NCBI GenBank assembly: GCA_018907035.1
Contig: JACCIC010000018.1
Span: forward strand, 1 to 64,000
Length of the DNA: 64,000 bases
Direction of reading: 5' to 3'
Source of the DNA: Sycobia sp. Sy_11
Taxonomy: Eukaryota; Arthropoda; Insecta; Hymenoptera; Epichrysomallidae
Each line of letters opens with the position of its first letter. Positions within the stretch are counted from its first letter, which is position 1. Below are positions 13,320 through 26,815 of the stretch, one piece after another. Under the pieces are notes generated by a model, which did no database searches, was not told the origin of the DNA, and was given only the letters and a program-made list of their open reading frames with translations. The position numbers and the translations under genes were made by a program.

Positions 13320-14231
13320 ATAAACGTAATATTGATAACTTACTAATAGTAAAAACCTTCTAATATTGAACTGGACGCGGGCGGGGGTTTAGGCGAGCAT
13401 TAAAGAACTTATATACGTTTCTTTGTTCAAGGATCCAAGCTCGAACGTCAAAAGATTTTGTATTACTGGAATGAATTTTTTTAAATATAGTGACCTGCTC
13501 TTATTTTCACTTTTGTGAGTTTTATACGTACGCATCTTTATTTAATTCATTACATCATGTAAGTTACGCATACAATATTTGGAATAGTATTACCAATTAA
13601 CTATAGATCAAAACTCTTATGAGCAGTACAATCGCAGATTTCTAAGTTTAAAAAAAACATTTGTTCTGTATTTGACGAGTCGTTTTCTCGACAACCTATT
13701 TATCAATCTTAAAAATCAGACTCCGAAAATTCTTTATTATTGTGTTTATACATTTTAACAGTCGCATTCATATTCAAACGACAATCGCCACGTGCGGTCC
13801 TTTTCTCTTTTTCTTCTTTTTTTTGTTTTTCTAAAAAATCATTATGTATAGATACAGTCATTTTTACGCAAAGTTATACAGATTTTTGGCTTTTGATTTT
13901 TTTAAGATCGATGAAGGAGTGATCAAAAATAGACCTGTCCAATTGAGAACCGAATTGGAGAATGGTTTTCATTTTTTTTTTCCCAAAAAAATGCCTGAAT
14001 GTGCAATTTTAAGCGATTGCGAGGATAAAATTGGTATCGAGTTTATAGACTGTACGTTGATAAAATACAAATAATGCTGTAGTATACAGACACTTTCCTA
14101 CAGTTATGCCAATGACGCTTCGCAATTTATACTTAGCTGAAACGATTACAGTTTCCCAAGCTTTATAACTAAAAATAATTATTGTATTCCATCATCGACG
14201 CAAGGTATAGAAAGCAAGTCTGTTGCGTAAC

Positions 14232-14233
<2 letters not shown>

Positions 14234-14273
<40 letters not shown>

Positions 14274-14347
14274 CGCGAGAGAGCGAGAGAGTAATCGATA
14301 TCCAGCCAAGCCCCCACACGTCGCCATAAATTTAAAATACTCAGCTC

Positions 14348-14403
<56 letters not shown>
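14234..14403. repeat. Two (GA)n microsatellites
   Basis: GA runs at about 14,234-14,270 and 14,350-14,403, separated by some 80 unique bases. Confidence 0.93.
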
Positions 14404-14408
<5 letters not shown>

Positions 14409-14924
14409 TCAGAGACGAACAGACGGACAGAATATATACCACTAATCAATTGGTCAATCCCCTTTCTCACCCCCCGGTGACCCGAAGCATTCGATGAATT
14501 TCCCGAAGAAAAAGAATCCAATCGCAAGGGCAACGGTCGCTCATTAATCCGCTGTATAGGCTATACATAGAATTCGGGCGAATGCGCTCACCGACAGTAT
14601 ATATATATATATCAATACATAAATCCCCCCCGGGGGGTTGAAAGTTATATTTCTGTAACTGTACTCTCATATAGCGCGCGAGAGCACGCTTCGATGGGCG
14701 GCGGGAGGAGGAGGGTGGGAGTAGTGCTTCGCTTCGCGGGTCGACGGTATATAGAGTGCGCGGTGTCCTCCGGTATATAATAGACGCCTTACATAGAGGT
14801 TTCGTACGATCGGCCACGTAAAATGGCCGCGCCACTATATTTAATACATTTCTGCGTTCTTTTTCTCCCTTTGTCTCTCTCTCTCTTCCGGATCCGCACT
14901 ATTCGCTTAGATTGAATTTGACTC

Positions 14925-14929
<5 letters not shown>

Positions 14930-14986
<57 letters not shown>
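14930..14986. repeat. (TA)n microsatellite
   Basis: Pure TA run of about 57 bases, among the longest in the window. Confidence 0.95.
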
Positions 14987-14991
<5 letters not shown>

Positions 14992-15470
14992 TGGGACAAT
15001 TCGGATCTCGACTTTTCTTCCTATATACGGTGAGGTACGCGGTTTGTGGAGATTATTCGTGGTATATATGCCTGTGGAAATGAATGGAGAGACTGCGCTC
15101 TGTTAATTCCTGCTCTTTCTTCTATTATCTTTTTTTTGCATTTTGTATTTTTTTTTTTGTCGTTCAAATTGTACGTCCTCAGACGCGCTATATAATAGTC
15201 GGCAAAAAGTCCCATACCCGAGATCCGCTGAAACATCCCGTGCGAAAATGATCCGCGCGATATACGTGTGTAGTTTTTTTCTTCAATAGAAATAGAACGA
15301 TCGATCTGGCTTCTATATATATATATATATATAACAAACAGACGATATTTTCGCATAAATCTATCATAAAAGTCAGACCAGGGAGAAAAAGCGAGAAACG
15401 AACAGGGATAATAGAGGGGAGTGCTGTAACGCTAACATCCGCTTATTTTTCCTTCTTATTTCACTTTCAG

Positions 15471-15525
15471 ATGATCAATGAATGTTGACGGCCTCGATTA
15501 TTCAGGGCAGGAACTCTGATTCGCG
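15471..15525 (+). other. CYRI 5' UTR segment with upstream ORFs
   Basis: A pyrimidine-rich tract and TTTCAG ending at 15,470 form a convincing acceptor, so this 55-base leader is probably the start of the exon that carries the CYRI start codon. It contains three upstream ATGs. One at 15,471 has 5 codons before a stop. One at 15,478 has 13 codons and ends just before the main start. One at 15,482 runs out of frame across the main start at 15,526. Such an arrangement usually lowers or tunes translation; the effect here is inference. Confidence 0.55.
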
Positions 15526-18500
15526 ATGGGAAAACTTCTCAGCCTGTTGGCTCGGGACGAGTCGACGTGCTGCACGCCGCAAAAGTACGACGTCTTCCTA
15601 GATTTTGAAAGTAAGTCCAAGTCTATTTGTATGTGCTCTCTTATCAAGCTCGCACGGCTCTATTGCCGAGCGCGAAGTTTGCCAAGTCAATTTAAATAAT
15701 CAGAAATAAAATCCCTCTCGATATCGTTTTTAATTTAGGCGTGGGACTGTGAAGAAAAATACTCGGGGCGGGTATTCGGGACTGAGTCTTTAATACAGTA
15801 TCTTCGGTTGACAAACAGAAAAATCTATTTATTTCAATAAAATTTCATTCGGATATTTTTATCGAAAAATATACCTATATGTAATTTAAAACATTATTGT
15901 TACTATCAATGTAAGGAAATCTGCTTTGGAAAATTAAACTGAAAATTATGATTTAAGTTAGAAACATTATATATACAAGACTAGTGATTGTTGTAAATAA
16001 TTATTAATGAACCATTCAAATGAATTTTATCTGATCGACGCAAAATTCACATACTGATAAGGTGTTTTACTCAGGAATACAATTATGGGCAACTAGTATT
16101 GATTTAGCTAGAATTTAACTTGGTAGAATTGAAAACATTGTTAACGATTTAAGTTTGTATTTCGTAGGGGGCTGTCGGAACAAAATTGACGACCATAATA
16201 CGAACGAGACATTTCTAGGATTAAAATTTAAACAATTTGGAAGCATTTTAGAAAGACATGGTCAAGCGAAGTAGCTGCGCTACAAAGAGAAGAAGAAAAA
16301 ATGCGACGCGCTAAAACAACGTCTGATTAAAACGATGCACGGTAGTTGTACGGGCTACGTAATTAAAAAAGAAAAGCATATTTTTTCACGATTAAATCAT
16401 TTTAAAGTTATAATGACGCCGAAGCGCCTATTATAAGCGAGTTGATTACCATTAAACAGTTCATAAAATAATTCGTATAACTTTCGTCGCGAGGCGGTAA
16501 CGCCAGATTTTACTGCGAACCGTCACGAGCTCTTCGACATCCCCTTAATGCCTATTGACTAATAATATCAGCCACTGTAGCTGGATATTATAAAAAAAAA
16601 ATTGGCTCATTTTCCTTCTAAAAAATTATTTCAGCCTGCACTATAGATATACTTTATTTATCGTTAAGATGTGGAATGCGCTCCCAATTTTTGAGAAGAC
16701 TTTTGCGATACTATCTCGTTAAAAATCTATTTGAATTTATTTATCAATATTTATTTAGAATGAAGCATAATTTTCTTGTAAGGTATCTCTTGAGACATTG
16801 CATATATCGATTAAATATTCAGCCGTAGACTTTTTTTTTAAAATCTGATTAATGGTTCGTAAAGTAATATAATATTAAACTTTGGGGCGTACTTATATTA
16901 TAATATTATACTTAAGGCGCGCGCGTAAAGTATCCAATTCCTGCTTTGTAAATGCTCTCTACAAAAACCAGGAATTTTCCCCCCATCGAACCTTACAGGG
17001 CCTATTCAAATCGAAAGCGTATCCGCAAGACTCGCTCGAAACTTTCCTCGTTACCGATCCACCTTCTCTCCGCGCACTTGCCTATATATTCCCAATGGAT
17101 AGAAGAACGGCAACAAAAATTAAAGCCACGACGACGACAACAACAACAACAACAACAACAACAACGGAGAAAATAACGATCGCCTTTACCATTTTCATTT
17201 GCCTTTATTACACAGACGCGCAGCCGTCGGACATCGAGCGCGAGACGTTCGAGGCGGTGCAGCGTGTCCTGAAGAACTCGGAGTCGATACTCCAGGAGAT
17301 CCAGTGCTACAAGGGGGCGAACAAAGAGATCAGGGAGGCGATCTCGGTGCCCACGGAGGAGTGCCAGCGCAAGGCCTACCTGACCGTAGCGCCCCTCGTC
17401 GCCAAGCTCAAGCGGTTTTACGAGTTTTCCCTGGAATTGGGTGAGTGTTATATATGCGCATATATACGTTTCTATTCGGGGGGGGGCGGGAGGCGGCACC
17501 TTGACCGTCGCCGCGCTGCCCCTTGACTTTTTCTCCAGATCGTTGCGTGTCTCTAACCTCCCCCCCCCCTCCTCACACCCATTGTTATATACACGAAGCC
17601 CAATGAAGCAAGCAAGCGCCTCTTTCTCTCTCTCTTTCTCTCTCTATCTCTAGCATTTTCCCCATCTCGGTGGAGGGGGGAGGGGGGATTTTACTCCGAA
17701 GACCTCGATTCGACGATGTTTTTTTCTGTCTATCTATCTTTCTCTCTGTCTATCTCTCTCGCCTCATCGCTCGTTTCCATCGTATATCGATGACTGAAAT
17801 TATGCAAAGAGTCTCTCTGTATAATGTAGGCATAAATAATGTATAAATAACGCGCCAAGTGTATATACAAGCGGCATATGTAAGAGCTATAAGTATGTAT
17901 ATATATATATGTGTGTGTAAAGGAATGCGGCGGCGGTGGCTCTCTTGGGTAAAAGGCGATGTGCGCGAGCGCGCCGCGCGGTATTATATATAAATTATCA
18001 TTCGACTTTCTTTTACATTAATAATGCGCTTGGCTTACAGAGGAGCTGAAACGATTGTTTCTACGATTGACTGCGATATTACCAAATCAATAACTTTAAA
18101 AAGATTCAGCCAAGTCCATTTCTGTTTTCTACACATTAATCTATTGATATATTCTACGTTTTATATTTCGCGGAAAGGGAGGGGGAGGGGAGTATTCGTG
18201 CCTAAGTTAAGTAAGGCTGTTTTACGCATTTTTAACGCTGTCTTTGATAGGTGGATTTTATAAATATTTTCCATAAAATTTTCCGTTGTGCGGACGAGGA
18301 ATCGTAGGAAGAAGCTGATATTCACCCACTTCTAATATTTTTCCTTATTACGGTCATACCTATACCTTATAATCTAATGACTGCATTTGACAGAGAAACA
18401 GACTTCTTACTTAGTTAGACCGTGCTCTGTAATTTTTTTGTTACGAAAATATGAAAAAAGAAAATTTTTAAAAGTGTTACTAATACATATATGTATTCTA

Positions 18501-20064
18501 TATATAGTTATAACCGTTTCAAATGAAAGTCCGTATTTTTTTTATCGGGAGTTGTGCTGCTCGGTTGACATACGCATACGCATAAAGAGAAAAGTCATCC
18601 AAACGTTGTTCATCGATTGAGTCATGAAATTCAATTTCCTAAAAAATGTGATGATAATTGTTGGAACTATAGTTGTTTGAAAAGATGAAAATTCAATTTT
18701 GTACGCTATTTAAATTTACCTTTTATTGCAAAATGTTTTTGAAATTAGTGTAATTTAATTTTTAAAGGGACAACGATTCCATGTTTTTTAGTAATTCTAG
18801 TACTCGCTCGAGCCACATATCTGACGAATCAAGCGTTGAAAATTCGATGAAATTTATCAAAACGTAAACATACGAAAACCATTTTTCTGATATACAATAT
18901 AAAATCTGCTTATTTTTCTTACATTTTACATTCTTATATTAACCAGCTTACCAATTTTTCTTAAGGAAATTTAATTCTTTTCATTTCATGTATAAAATTG
19001 AACAAAATATAGAATTACATAAAATATTTAAAATATAAAATTGTACAAAATATAGAATTAAAATGAATAATATTGAAGTGATTGTGAATGCGTATTTAAT
19101 AGCTTTTTAAATACGTTAAAAAAAATGTAAATAGTTGTGTTTTGTATCGAAGTCTATATTAATGGATTACTGGATTGTTCTTTAATTTTTCATTTGATAA
19201 CAGTAATAATGTTATGAATAATAATGGAGAAGGGATAGGTTTTTTTTTTTTTTATTTAAAATTACTACCCTGGAGAACTAGATCAATTCCTTCTCCCTTA
19301 TTAGTTTATATAAATATTCATATTTTCACGTACGGCTTAATGAACATCCTTAAAACTTTGCGGAAATCGTCAATAGAAGTAAATAAAGACGCAATTGACG
19401 ACTGCTTTTGCGGCCATAATATATTTACATCTAATATACTATTTAGAACAGAGTACTTGTTCGCCCGGTGTAAAAATGCACTTGGACGACTCCTTCCAAA
19501 AAAAAAATAAAAAAAAATCGAATCTACAAATTGCGTATATTTAACAAAATTCATACAAATATCGCAGAACGGGTGGTGCCCAAGATCCTCGATCAGCTGT
19601 GCTCCGGCAATCTGTCGCCGACCCAGCACCTCGAGACCCAGCAGGCGCTGGTCAAGCAGCTCGCCGAGATCCTCGAGTTCGTTCTGAAATTCGACGAGTT
19701 CAAGATGAAGACGCCGGCGATACAGAACGACTTCAGCTACTACAGGCGCACCGTGACCCGTGCCTCCCTCGTCTGCCAGGACAACGCGGCGGAGCGCGAC
19801 CTCATCGTCGGGAACGACCTCGCCAATCGCATGTCCCTCTTCTACGCCCACGCGACCCCCATGCTGCGCGTGCTGAGCAACGCCACCATTACTTTCCTCA
19901 TGGACGTGAGTTGTGCCTATATACATGTGTATATGTTTGCCCGTGCCCCGTTTTATTCTCCTTCTCCTTCTCCTTCTCTAGCTCTCATTACTTTTTTTCC
20001 TTCTTGCGCGCGCGTGTACACACACACACACACACACACAGCGCAGCGCAGCGCGACGATATAT

Positions 20065-20101
<37 letters not shown>

Positions 20102-20777
20102 TGAACGAGACCGTTGGTCATTCGGCACCACGAAGTTTCGCACTCGGGTGATTGGATTTCTTATATATATATTGAACACAACACCGCCCACTTGGCTTTT
20201 GGGCTTTTTTCCCCTCCTTGTGCGGGTTTCTCTCGAAGAGAGGATGGGAGGCTTCGGCGGATTCTTTGATTTAAGTCGCAGAAATAGATATTCCTCTCGA
20301 AATTTATTATACAGACTTCACCGGCGCGAGAGCTGGTTTATAAAAGAAATGTACTTACGTCGATGCTTATTATACTTTTGACTGTATTCCCGCGGGTAAC
20401 TGAAATAACTCCGTACGATATATATATATATAAAGAAGTATATGTAATTACATTTGTAAATGATAAAAAGGTTCTAATTGGGTAAAAAATAGCGGTATTA
20501 GTATATTTCTTTTACAGACCGATAGCTAACTTAATTTTTACTCATTTGAAGAAAATTCAACAATCGATTTTTTTTTGAATGTGTCGCCAGGATCGGCGAA
20601 ATGTTCTAACGGTAAACGTATATTATATAAATAAAAAAAAATTGGTTTGAAAATAATTTTCTACTACGCCTCGTTCGCAATACTCACAGCAATTAGTAGT
20701 TTCGTTATAGCTTTTCAACTAAAGTCTCCCTTATATACCCTTTTTGACTCCTATATACCTTTTTGACTGATTCTGAA

Positions 20778-20815
<38 letters not shown>

Positions 20816-20986
20816 TAATGCGATTACAACAGAACGGAGACATACCAAGGGAAAATATCACGGAAACTTTGGGCACGATGGCGAAAGTTTGCCTGAGGAT
20901 GCTGGAAAATCCGTGAGTAAACTCTTCTTACATACACATATGCATATACATATTTCTCGAAAGAGATCTCATTTCTTCATTTGAAC

Positions 20987-21037
<51 letters not shown>

Positions 21038-21276
21038 TATATATATGTATAACACTTATACATATATCTGACGTTTTCGGTTTCGCAGGAATTTGCTGGC
21101 GCAGTTCCAGCGCGAGGAGACACAATTGTTCGTTCTGAGGGTGATGGTCGGCCTGGTCATTTTGTACGACCATGTCCATCCGCAGGGCGCCTTTGTTAAG
21201 GGCTCGAACGTCGACGTAAGCTCATAGGATTATAATATATAATAGACTTTTGTGGCAGGGTTCTGTTGCCTTTTTT

Positions 21277-21328
<52 letters not shown>

Positions 21329-22711
21329 AATGTCTCGCCTATACGATAATTGATACAGACACGTGAAATCTAATTAAGAAAGAATCGGGGACTGTTTTAA
21401 CTGGATTTCTTAGAAGCTCGTTATGCTCGTTACGTTTTCAAAAACTCATTTTAATTAAAAGCCTTTGCACTGAAAATGCGTTTAATTTCGTTGTGAATAC
21501 AAGTGACAAGCTCCTTATTTGCGACCATGTGTCCGATCCTACATTCGTCATTGCTTAATTTGTGTCAAATTGGATTAACTTTTATTTATATATTTTTTTA
21601 CGAAAACATTTTTCTGCAAATAATTTTCAAATAAATTATTAACAATCGTAAATGAAGAACTTTAAATTCATAAATTTATAATATAATATTCATTTCCAAT
21701 TTAGATAATTCATATTATACATTTATGAATTTAAAATACTTAGTTTCAGATTAATTTTCTTCCTAAAAATTGTATACATAAACATTTGGGCTAGAATTTG
21801 ATTCAAATTTGATTCAAATTTGACGATCGTGTTTGAGCAGTCTGAGTCAGCCACGTGTAAGTTACAATTAACAACAGTTTGTAACTTGTATTTGTAACTA
21901 ATCGCTGGTATTTCCAGTGTCTTATAGCTTTTTCTGTGTAAAGGCATGGTTAACGCTTTTAAGATATCTTCTCAGGAAAAAATAATTCAACTGATAGTTG
22001 AAAGTAGCTTTTTTTTCTTCAAATCAATAATATTAAGTTTTATTACTGATCAATAATACTAAGTTTCATTTCAAATTATCATTGATTTGCAGACATTAAA
22101 AGATAATACATAGTTGAATATTAAATATTGTATGTTTGTCAAACGTTTCTCAATTTATCCGACTATCTTCCTACATTTCGTTTTAATTATCAATCTGTCA
22201 ATTTTTCAGTGGAAGAATTTCATTTTTTTTTATTTTTTTACATCCACAATCGGGCTATAATAGAGTTTCGGAAAAAACCTCAAAATCAGCAATATTTACT
22301 TTTATTTTGATCCATCACTAACGACATTTTTAAGGAGGTACTTTTGCATATGAAAGTTTATGCACGATTAATAAAAATATTTAAATAATATAATTTTATT
22401 CAGTGCATAGAAAGAAATGAAATGACATAAAAAGAATTTGTAATAATCAATCTTTGTAACTAAAAAACAAGTAATTGATGAATGATTATATATATTTAGA
22501 AAATCACGGAGCTTTAAATAATACAATCACTTCGACCTAGCCGCCCAAATAATTTTTCATTAAAATTTCACAGGTGAAGGGCTGCGTGAAGCTGCTGAAA
22601 GATCAGCCGCCCTGCAAAAGCGAGGGCCTACTGAACGCGCTGCGCTACACAACGAAGCACCTGAACGAGGAGAACACACCGAAGAACATAAAGAACTTAC
22701 TGGCGGCATGA
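15526..22711 (+). CDS. CYRI/FAM49 family Rac1-binding regulator of the WAVE complex, complete, six exons
   Basis: Coding exons: 15526-15610, 17216-17440, 19568-19905, 20833-20912, 21089-21215 and 22574-22711, all with GT-AG borders and consistent phases, giving 330 aa (vertebrate CYRI-B is about 324). Family knowledge: CYRI proteins bind active Rac1 through a DUF1394 fold related to CYFIP and restrain WAVE/Arp2/3 actin branching at the cell edge. Seen here: MGKLL at the N-terminus, with Gly2 as a myristoylation site; the FLDFENAQP block across the exon 1/2 join; SPTQHLE near residues 120-126; [12 protein letters not shown] near 154-165, where Arg163 and Arg164 match the Rac1-contacting arginine pair; [27 protein letters not shown]; and a C-terminal [12 protein letters not shown] and [13 protein letters not shown]. 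Coding exons are GC-rich at third positions, unlike the AT-rich genes downstream. The start is fixed by the conserved myristoylation motif. Orthologue of human CYRIA/CYRIB with high confidence; 3' UTR end not determined. Confidence 0.95.
17138..17165. repeat. (CAA)n repeat in CYRI intron 1
   Basis: Short CAA run about 50 bases before the exon 2 acceptor. Intronic, so it does not encode the apparent Thr/Gln tract. Confidence 0.85.
20019..20101. repeat. CA and TA microsatellites in CYRI intron 3
   Basis: A CA run (about 20,019-20,040) and an imperfect TA run (20,060-20,101) close after exon 3. Confidence 0.9.
20990..21050. repeat. (TA)n microsatellite filling CYRI intron 4
   Basis: The 176-base intron between exons 4 and 5 is about one third TA repeat, ending some 40 bases before the acceptor. 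Length changes here could affect splicing of this short intron. Confidence 0.9.
21282..21322. repeat. (CT)n microsatellite in CYRI intron 5
   Basis: Pure CT run about 65 bases after the exon 5 donor. Confidence 0.9.
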
Positions 22712-25700
22712 GTGCCGAAGCAGCGCGGCTGCTGTATTCGAAACTGAATGAGGGCTCATCGCCAATCGGAGGGAATACAATCCAGGAGCTATAAATATGC
22801 ATATATATTTATATGGCGGTCGTCGCTAATTCGTTAAACACTCGTTGGACAAGACAAAAAACAAAAATCTCTTCTCGTACTACAATGCTGCGAATATCGC
22901 GAGCGCGCAGGATCGGAATTGTCGTAATTCGAGGCTTGGGAACAAAAGATGTATATAATAGCCAAGAAGTCCCGATGTAAATGGCTATATATAAATGTGT
23001 GTGTATACATATATACATCATCATCCGGTTACAGTGTGTATATTTGCACGAAGGCGCGGGGTGTGTACAGATGTTTTCCGGAGCTTTAGCAAAAAGAAAA
23101 ATGGAAAAGTCGATTTCCGTTCTAAGGATGCCGTTGGGGGGGGGGGCGAATGTAGATCGTAATGTCGATGGATTAGTAGAAGTGGGCAATAGAAGCATGC
23201 CGTTATTATATAGTTACCTTTATTTAACTTTCTCGAGATAATTAAACAAAAGCAAAGGGCTCATTCGAGTGCGACGAATACAATGTTTTGATCTGTTCCG
23301 CTGCGTTCGAATTAGTTGCGTGATAAGTTAAAGTAACGAATGATAATTTTTCAAATATCACACAGTCGCGTGCTCTGCGATTATGTATAGGGAGCACTAT
23401 TGAAATGGGAGCACACACGCACGGGCACCTTTCCCCGTGCGTTTCTTTTTTTTTCTTCGCCGAGGACGTGCTGTGAATAATGGTATGGTTGAGACACGCA
23501 TTATTATCATTACTCTAGTTGTAGCACGTAGTTACATTATGATAATGCGTTATTGAACAAAGAAGAAAATCCTATACTTTGTACTATATATATATTTAAC
23601 GATAATTAAAATTGCGAATCTTTTATTCTTCGATAATCGATAACCATAGTAACTTTGTAAAAGTACATAAGGTTTTATTATAATGACATTTAAAAAATGA
23701 TTGGTTTTTCTTTTTAGCGAAATATATATAATCTGTTTTTGTGTATTAATATTAGTGATACATTAAATAACCTCACAGTCAAATAACGTATATAAGTCTT
23801 TTTTCGAGTTAAACCATTAATTTAAAGAAAAACAATAATGATGTAATTGTGTAGTAAACGTAATTATTTTAAATTAGTTAAAAATTCTAATAATGTATGA
23901 TCAATTATCTGCAGTTCTTACAAATATGAAAATGCAGAAATATAATATGAAAGTAGTGTTTTTTAAATTTTAATAGCTCAACTCGTTAACGTGCATTTAT
24001 AAACATTTTCGAAAGTTTTGTATTCAACTTTTATATAAAATTTTGTACGACTGAGAAGTAAAATTTTAAGTCTTCCCATCGACTGTAACTGATAATTAGC
24101 GAGAGTTCTTTTATTTATAATATTTTACTTGAAAATTTGTGATCCTTAAATTCATAGATTTGATTATATAAATTGTTCGAACTTGATTTCCGATCTGTAT
24201 ATTTATTTTTAATACTTTCGAGTATTATTTTAAATGATTCCATCAGTATAAGGATAACGATTTTCTATAATAAACGCACTTCATAAACTGTATATTAATT
24301 AATTAAAAAGATTATTTATTAGATATCTTGGAAAAATAGCCCGATGAAAAACTATTTGATTATAGAGTGAAAAGATTTCTAATAAATATTGTTGCACTTT
24401 GCAACTTTCTAGTTAAAATTTTTTCTGATATTTTCAATCGAGTAAATTATTCAATTTAAACAGTATACATTCAATCGAAAATAACATGATGATTTTAACA
24501 TGGTGTTTTTGAATTTATTATAAATTGCAGATATTGAATAGAGCTCATCAAAAACGAATAATTTTTATAAAGAACTGTAAGAAAAACGGTAAAATTTACA
24601 CAATGTTTAAAAAAATTGGACTATGTTACATTGCTAAAAAGAAATATAAGAATTCTTGGTGGCGAAAATATCGTCGCAAGGTATTGCCGAAAACCAAAGA
24701 CATTAAAAATATTGAGATACTCTTGTACATTTTGTAGAATCATGCGAAAAAGTTGAAGTTTAATCAATAGAATATAGTATAAGTAAATAATATGTATATC
24801 TGTATTATTGCTATGCAATTCAAAAGATAATTATTCATACTACAAAAAATTCTGTTTTTCTTTCAATAAAAACGAGAGGAGAAGTAAAATTGAGGTTTGT
24901 GATAAAAAGAGATGATAAACAATTATGTAATATAATCTAATTAAAAAAAAGTAAAATAAAAAAAATCATTTTCTGTGATTTCGAGATTTCTCTCTATTTA
25001 AGAAAATAACGATATATAGTGTTCAACTTAAAGAAAATTGTAAAGAAGAATAATGAGATGTAATCACGATAACAAAGTAAAACCCTTTTTCTCTCATATT
25101 AAATGCCTTTTAGATTGCATCAAGTGGATTTAGTGTAAGACTTTGTAAATTGAACATTGTAAATCAAGTTCTGTAACAAAGTTTTAAGATATTTTTTTCA
25201 ATAAGTGGACATAAAGTTAATAGAATCTTTTTCTACATGTAAAAGAAAAAACAATTGAGAACAAGAGTGGAGCATATATTATATATAAACAAAAATAATG
25301 TGGAACAGATGAAAGTTTTTTTTGAGCACTTATTTACACATAGCGTGTTGAAAAATTTCGATCGTCTATATCTTGATATACGCACAAATTTTTCAAGTTT
25401 GTCTGTACCATTACTGATTTTTAGTACAAATATACGGCGAATGATGTTTTTCAACAATTAATAATAATAACGTCTTGATGTATTTATCGTCATTTCGAAT
25501 CAATTGAAAGAGAGTAAAATCATGTTAACAGAGATTCCGAGTATGTAAATTAACGAATATAGAATATGTATTACATAAAGAGTCTGAGATGTAAAGCTTG
25601 AAAATATACACTGACTATTGATAAGGATTTAATTTTTATTGAATGATATGCTGCTAAATATTTAATTCTTAAATTACTACTTATAGTGCACAACCATTAT

Positions 25701-26169
25701 CTTTGTTTTATTTTTCAATATACATTTATCTGTTTTGTAAGTTGCATGCTCCCATTATCCTAGAAAATTTAATCTCTATGTATTTTTAAAAATCTTTTTG
25801 GAATATTTCTTATACGTCAACATATGACCACCACTGAAACATTTTATGATATTAAAATCTTTTTAAACCATTGTTTTGCTTATATTACGAGCAAAATCAC
25901 AAGCTAATTGACAATACAGACTGCATTGTACGCCAATTCACGTGTAACCTTGCCATGCATTTTGCCGCAATATTTAAAAACAATGTTAGTAGTGATATTT
26001 ATCTGCGAAATATCACCTTTTTAAAACGGATGCTGCTTTGAAATAGTTTTTTTTATACCGAAGCAACGATAGGTAAATAATGTATAGGAATATAGATTTA
26101 TACTTAGAGAACTTTCAGAAGTACTTTTGACATAGATATTATTGAACTGTTTAAGAAATTGGTTAAATT
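22712..26169. other. CYRI 3' UTR then AT-rich intergenic DNA
   Basis: The first several hundred bases are probably CYRI 3' UTR, although I see no clear AATAAA close to the stop. From about 23.6 kb the sequence becomes uniformly AT-rich with no long microsatellites. Frames at 24,525-24,737 and 25,255-25,461 are Lys/Ile/Phe-rich products of AT bias with no family resemblance. Confidence 0.5.
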
Positions 26170-26815
26170 ATTATCTCGGGAAAAGCCGAAACGACAGTGT
26201 TAGTTATTTATACTTTCATTCATATCGATGGTATTCTTTTATGGAGCAGTAATAAATTAGAACATATTCCTATTTTAGATAACATTGTGGATTCTCAATT
26301 TCAAGAACCCTTTTTACTTAGTTCTTATTTACACAAGGAGAAAGCTCCAAATATTCATGATTATTTAACGCAGTTTACTAATCAATATAAAACAGTAAGT
26401 ACAGATAATTTTCATTTTTATTATAGACATTATATCGTTAAAATAAAGGCTGTGATAGCAGATGCAGTAGCATCTCACTGGGTCATCGGTCATCCAACAC
26501 ATAATTCCTTTTATGGATGCCAAAAATGTACTGTACAGGGTGTAAAATAAGGAGAATGTGGGCTTTATTTACAATTAGATACATTATTGAAGAATTATAG
26601 CAATTTTTTTAGAAAATTTACTCGATCTTTTGAAAATTTGTTAAGACCTCTTGAATGGATCGGAATAGGTATGGTGACATAAATTTATTTAGATTTAGAT
26701 CTCATGCATTTTCTACATCTGGAAATTGCAAAAAAAAATGATTAAATTTTTCGTCGAACAAGTATGGAAAAGGTATTGTTGTTCAGGAATTAAATGAAAT
26801 TTTTAGTACGAATTA
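26170..26815 (+). pseudogene. Decayed CACTA-like transposase fragment
   Basis: A frame from about 26,170 to 26,549 keeps blocks that recur in invertebrate CACTA/EnSpm-type transposases: IDGILLWSSN, then KAPNIHDYL, HYIVKIKAVIADA and the Cys pair of FYGCQKCTVQG. After a stop at 26,547-26,549 the similarity continues past a short gap with RPLEWIGIGMVT and a LDLMHFLHL-like block, broken by stops and a frame change at an A run near 26,730. It is therefore a dead partial copy without visible ends. It abuts a gypsy fragment on the opposite strand. Family assignment rests on remembered motif order and needs a profile search. Confidence 0.5.

Larger units (their letters stand above)
9310..15470 (+). 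other. Candidate long 5' intron or intergenic stretch before CYRI
   Basis: No coding exon was found in these 6.2 kb. The first part is plain AT-rich DNA. From about 12.3 to 13.3 kb and 14.4 to 15.1 kb GC-rich patches alternate with TA and GA microsatellites. If the donor at 9,310 is used, the whole stretch is intron 1 of the CYRI gene. Confidence 0.35.

Noticed and set aside
16882..17526. 214-codon frame covering CYRI exon 2
   Set aside because: Only 17,216-17,440 matches the family; the Thr-rich part comes from the intronic CAA repeat and the tail reads past the donor.
19318..19926. 202-codon minus-strand frame
   Set aside because: Antisense shadow of GC-rich CYRI exon 3.
24525..24737. 70-codon Lys-rich frame
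   Set aside because: Composition expected from AT-rich DNA; no similarity recognised.
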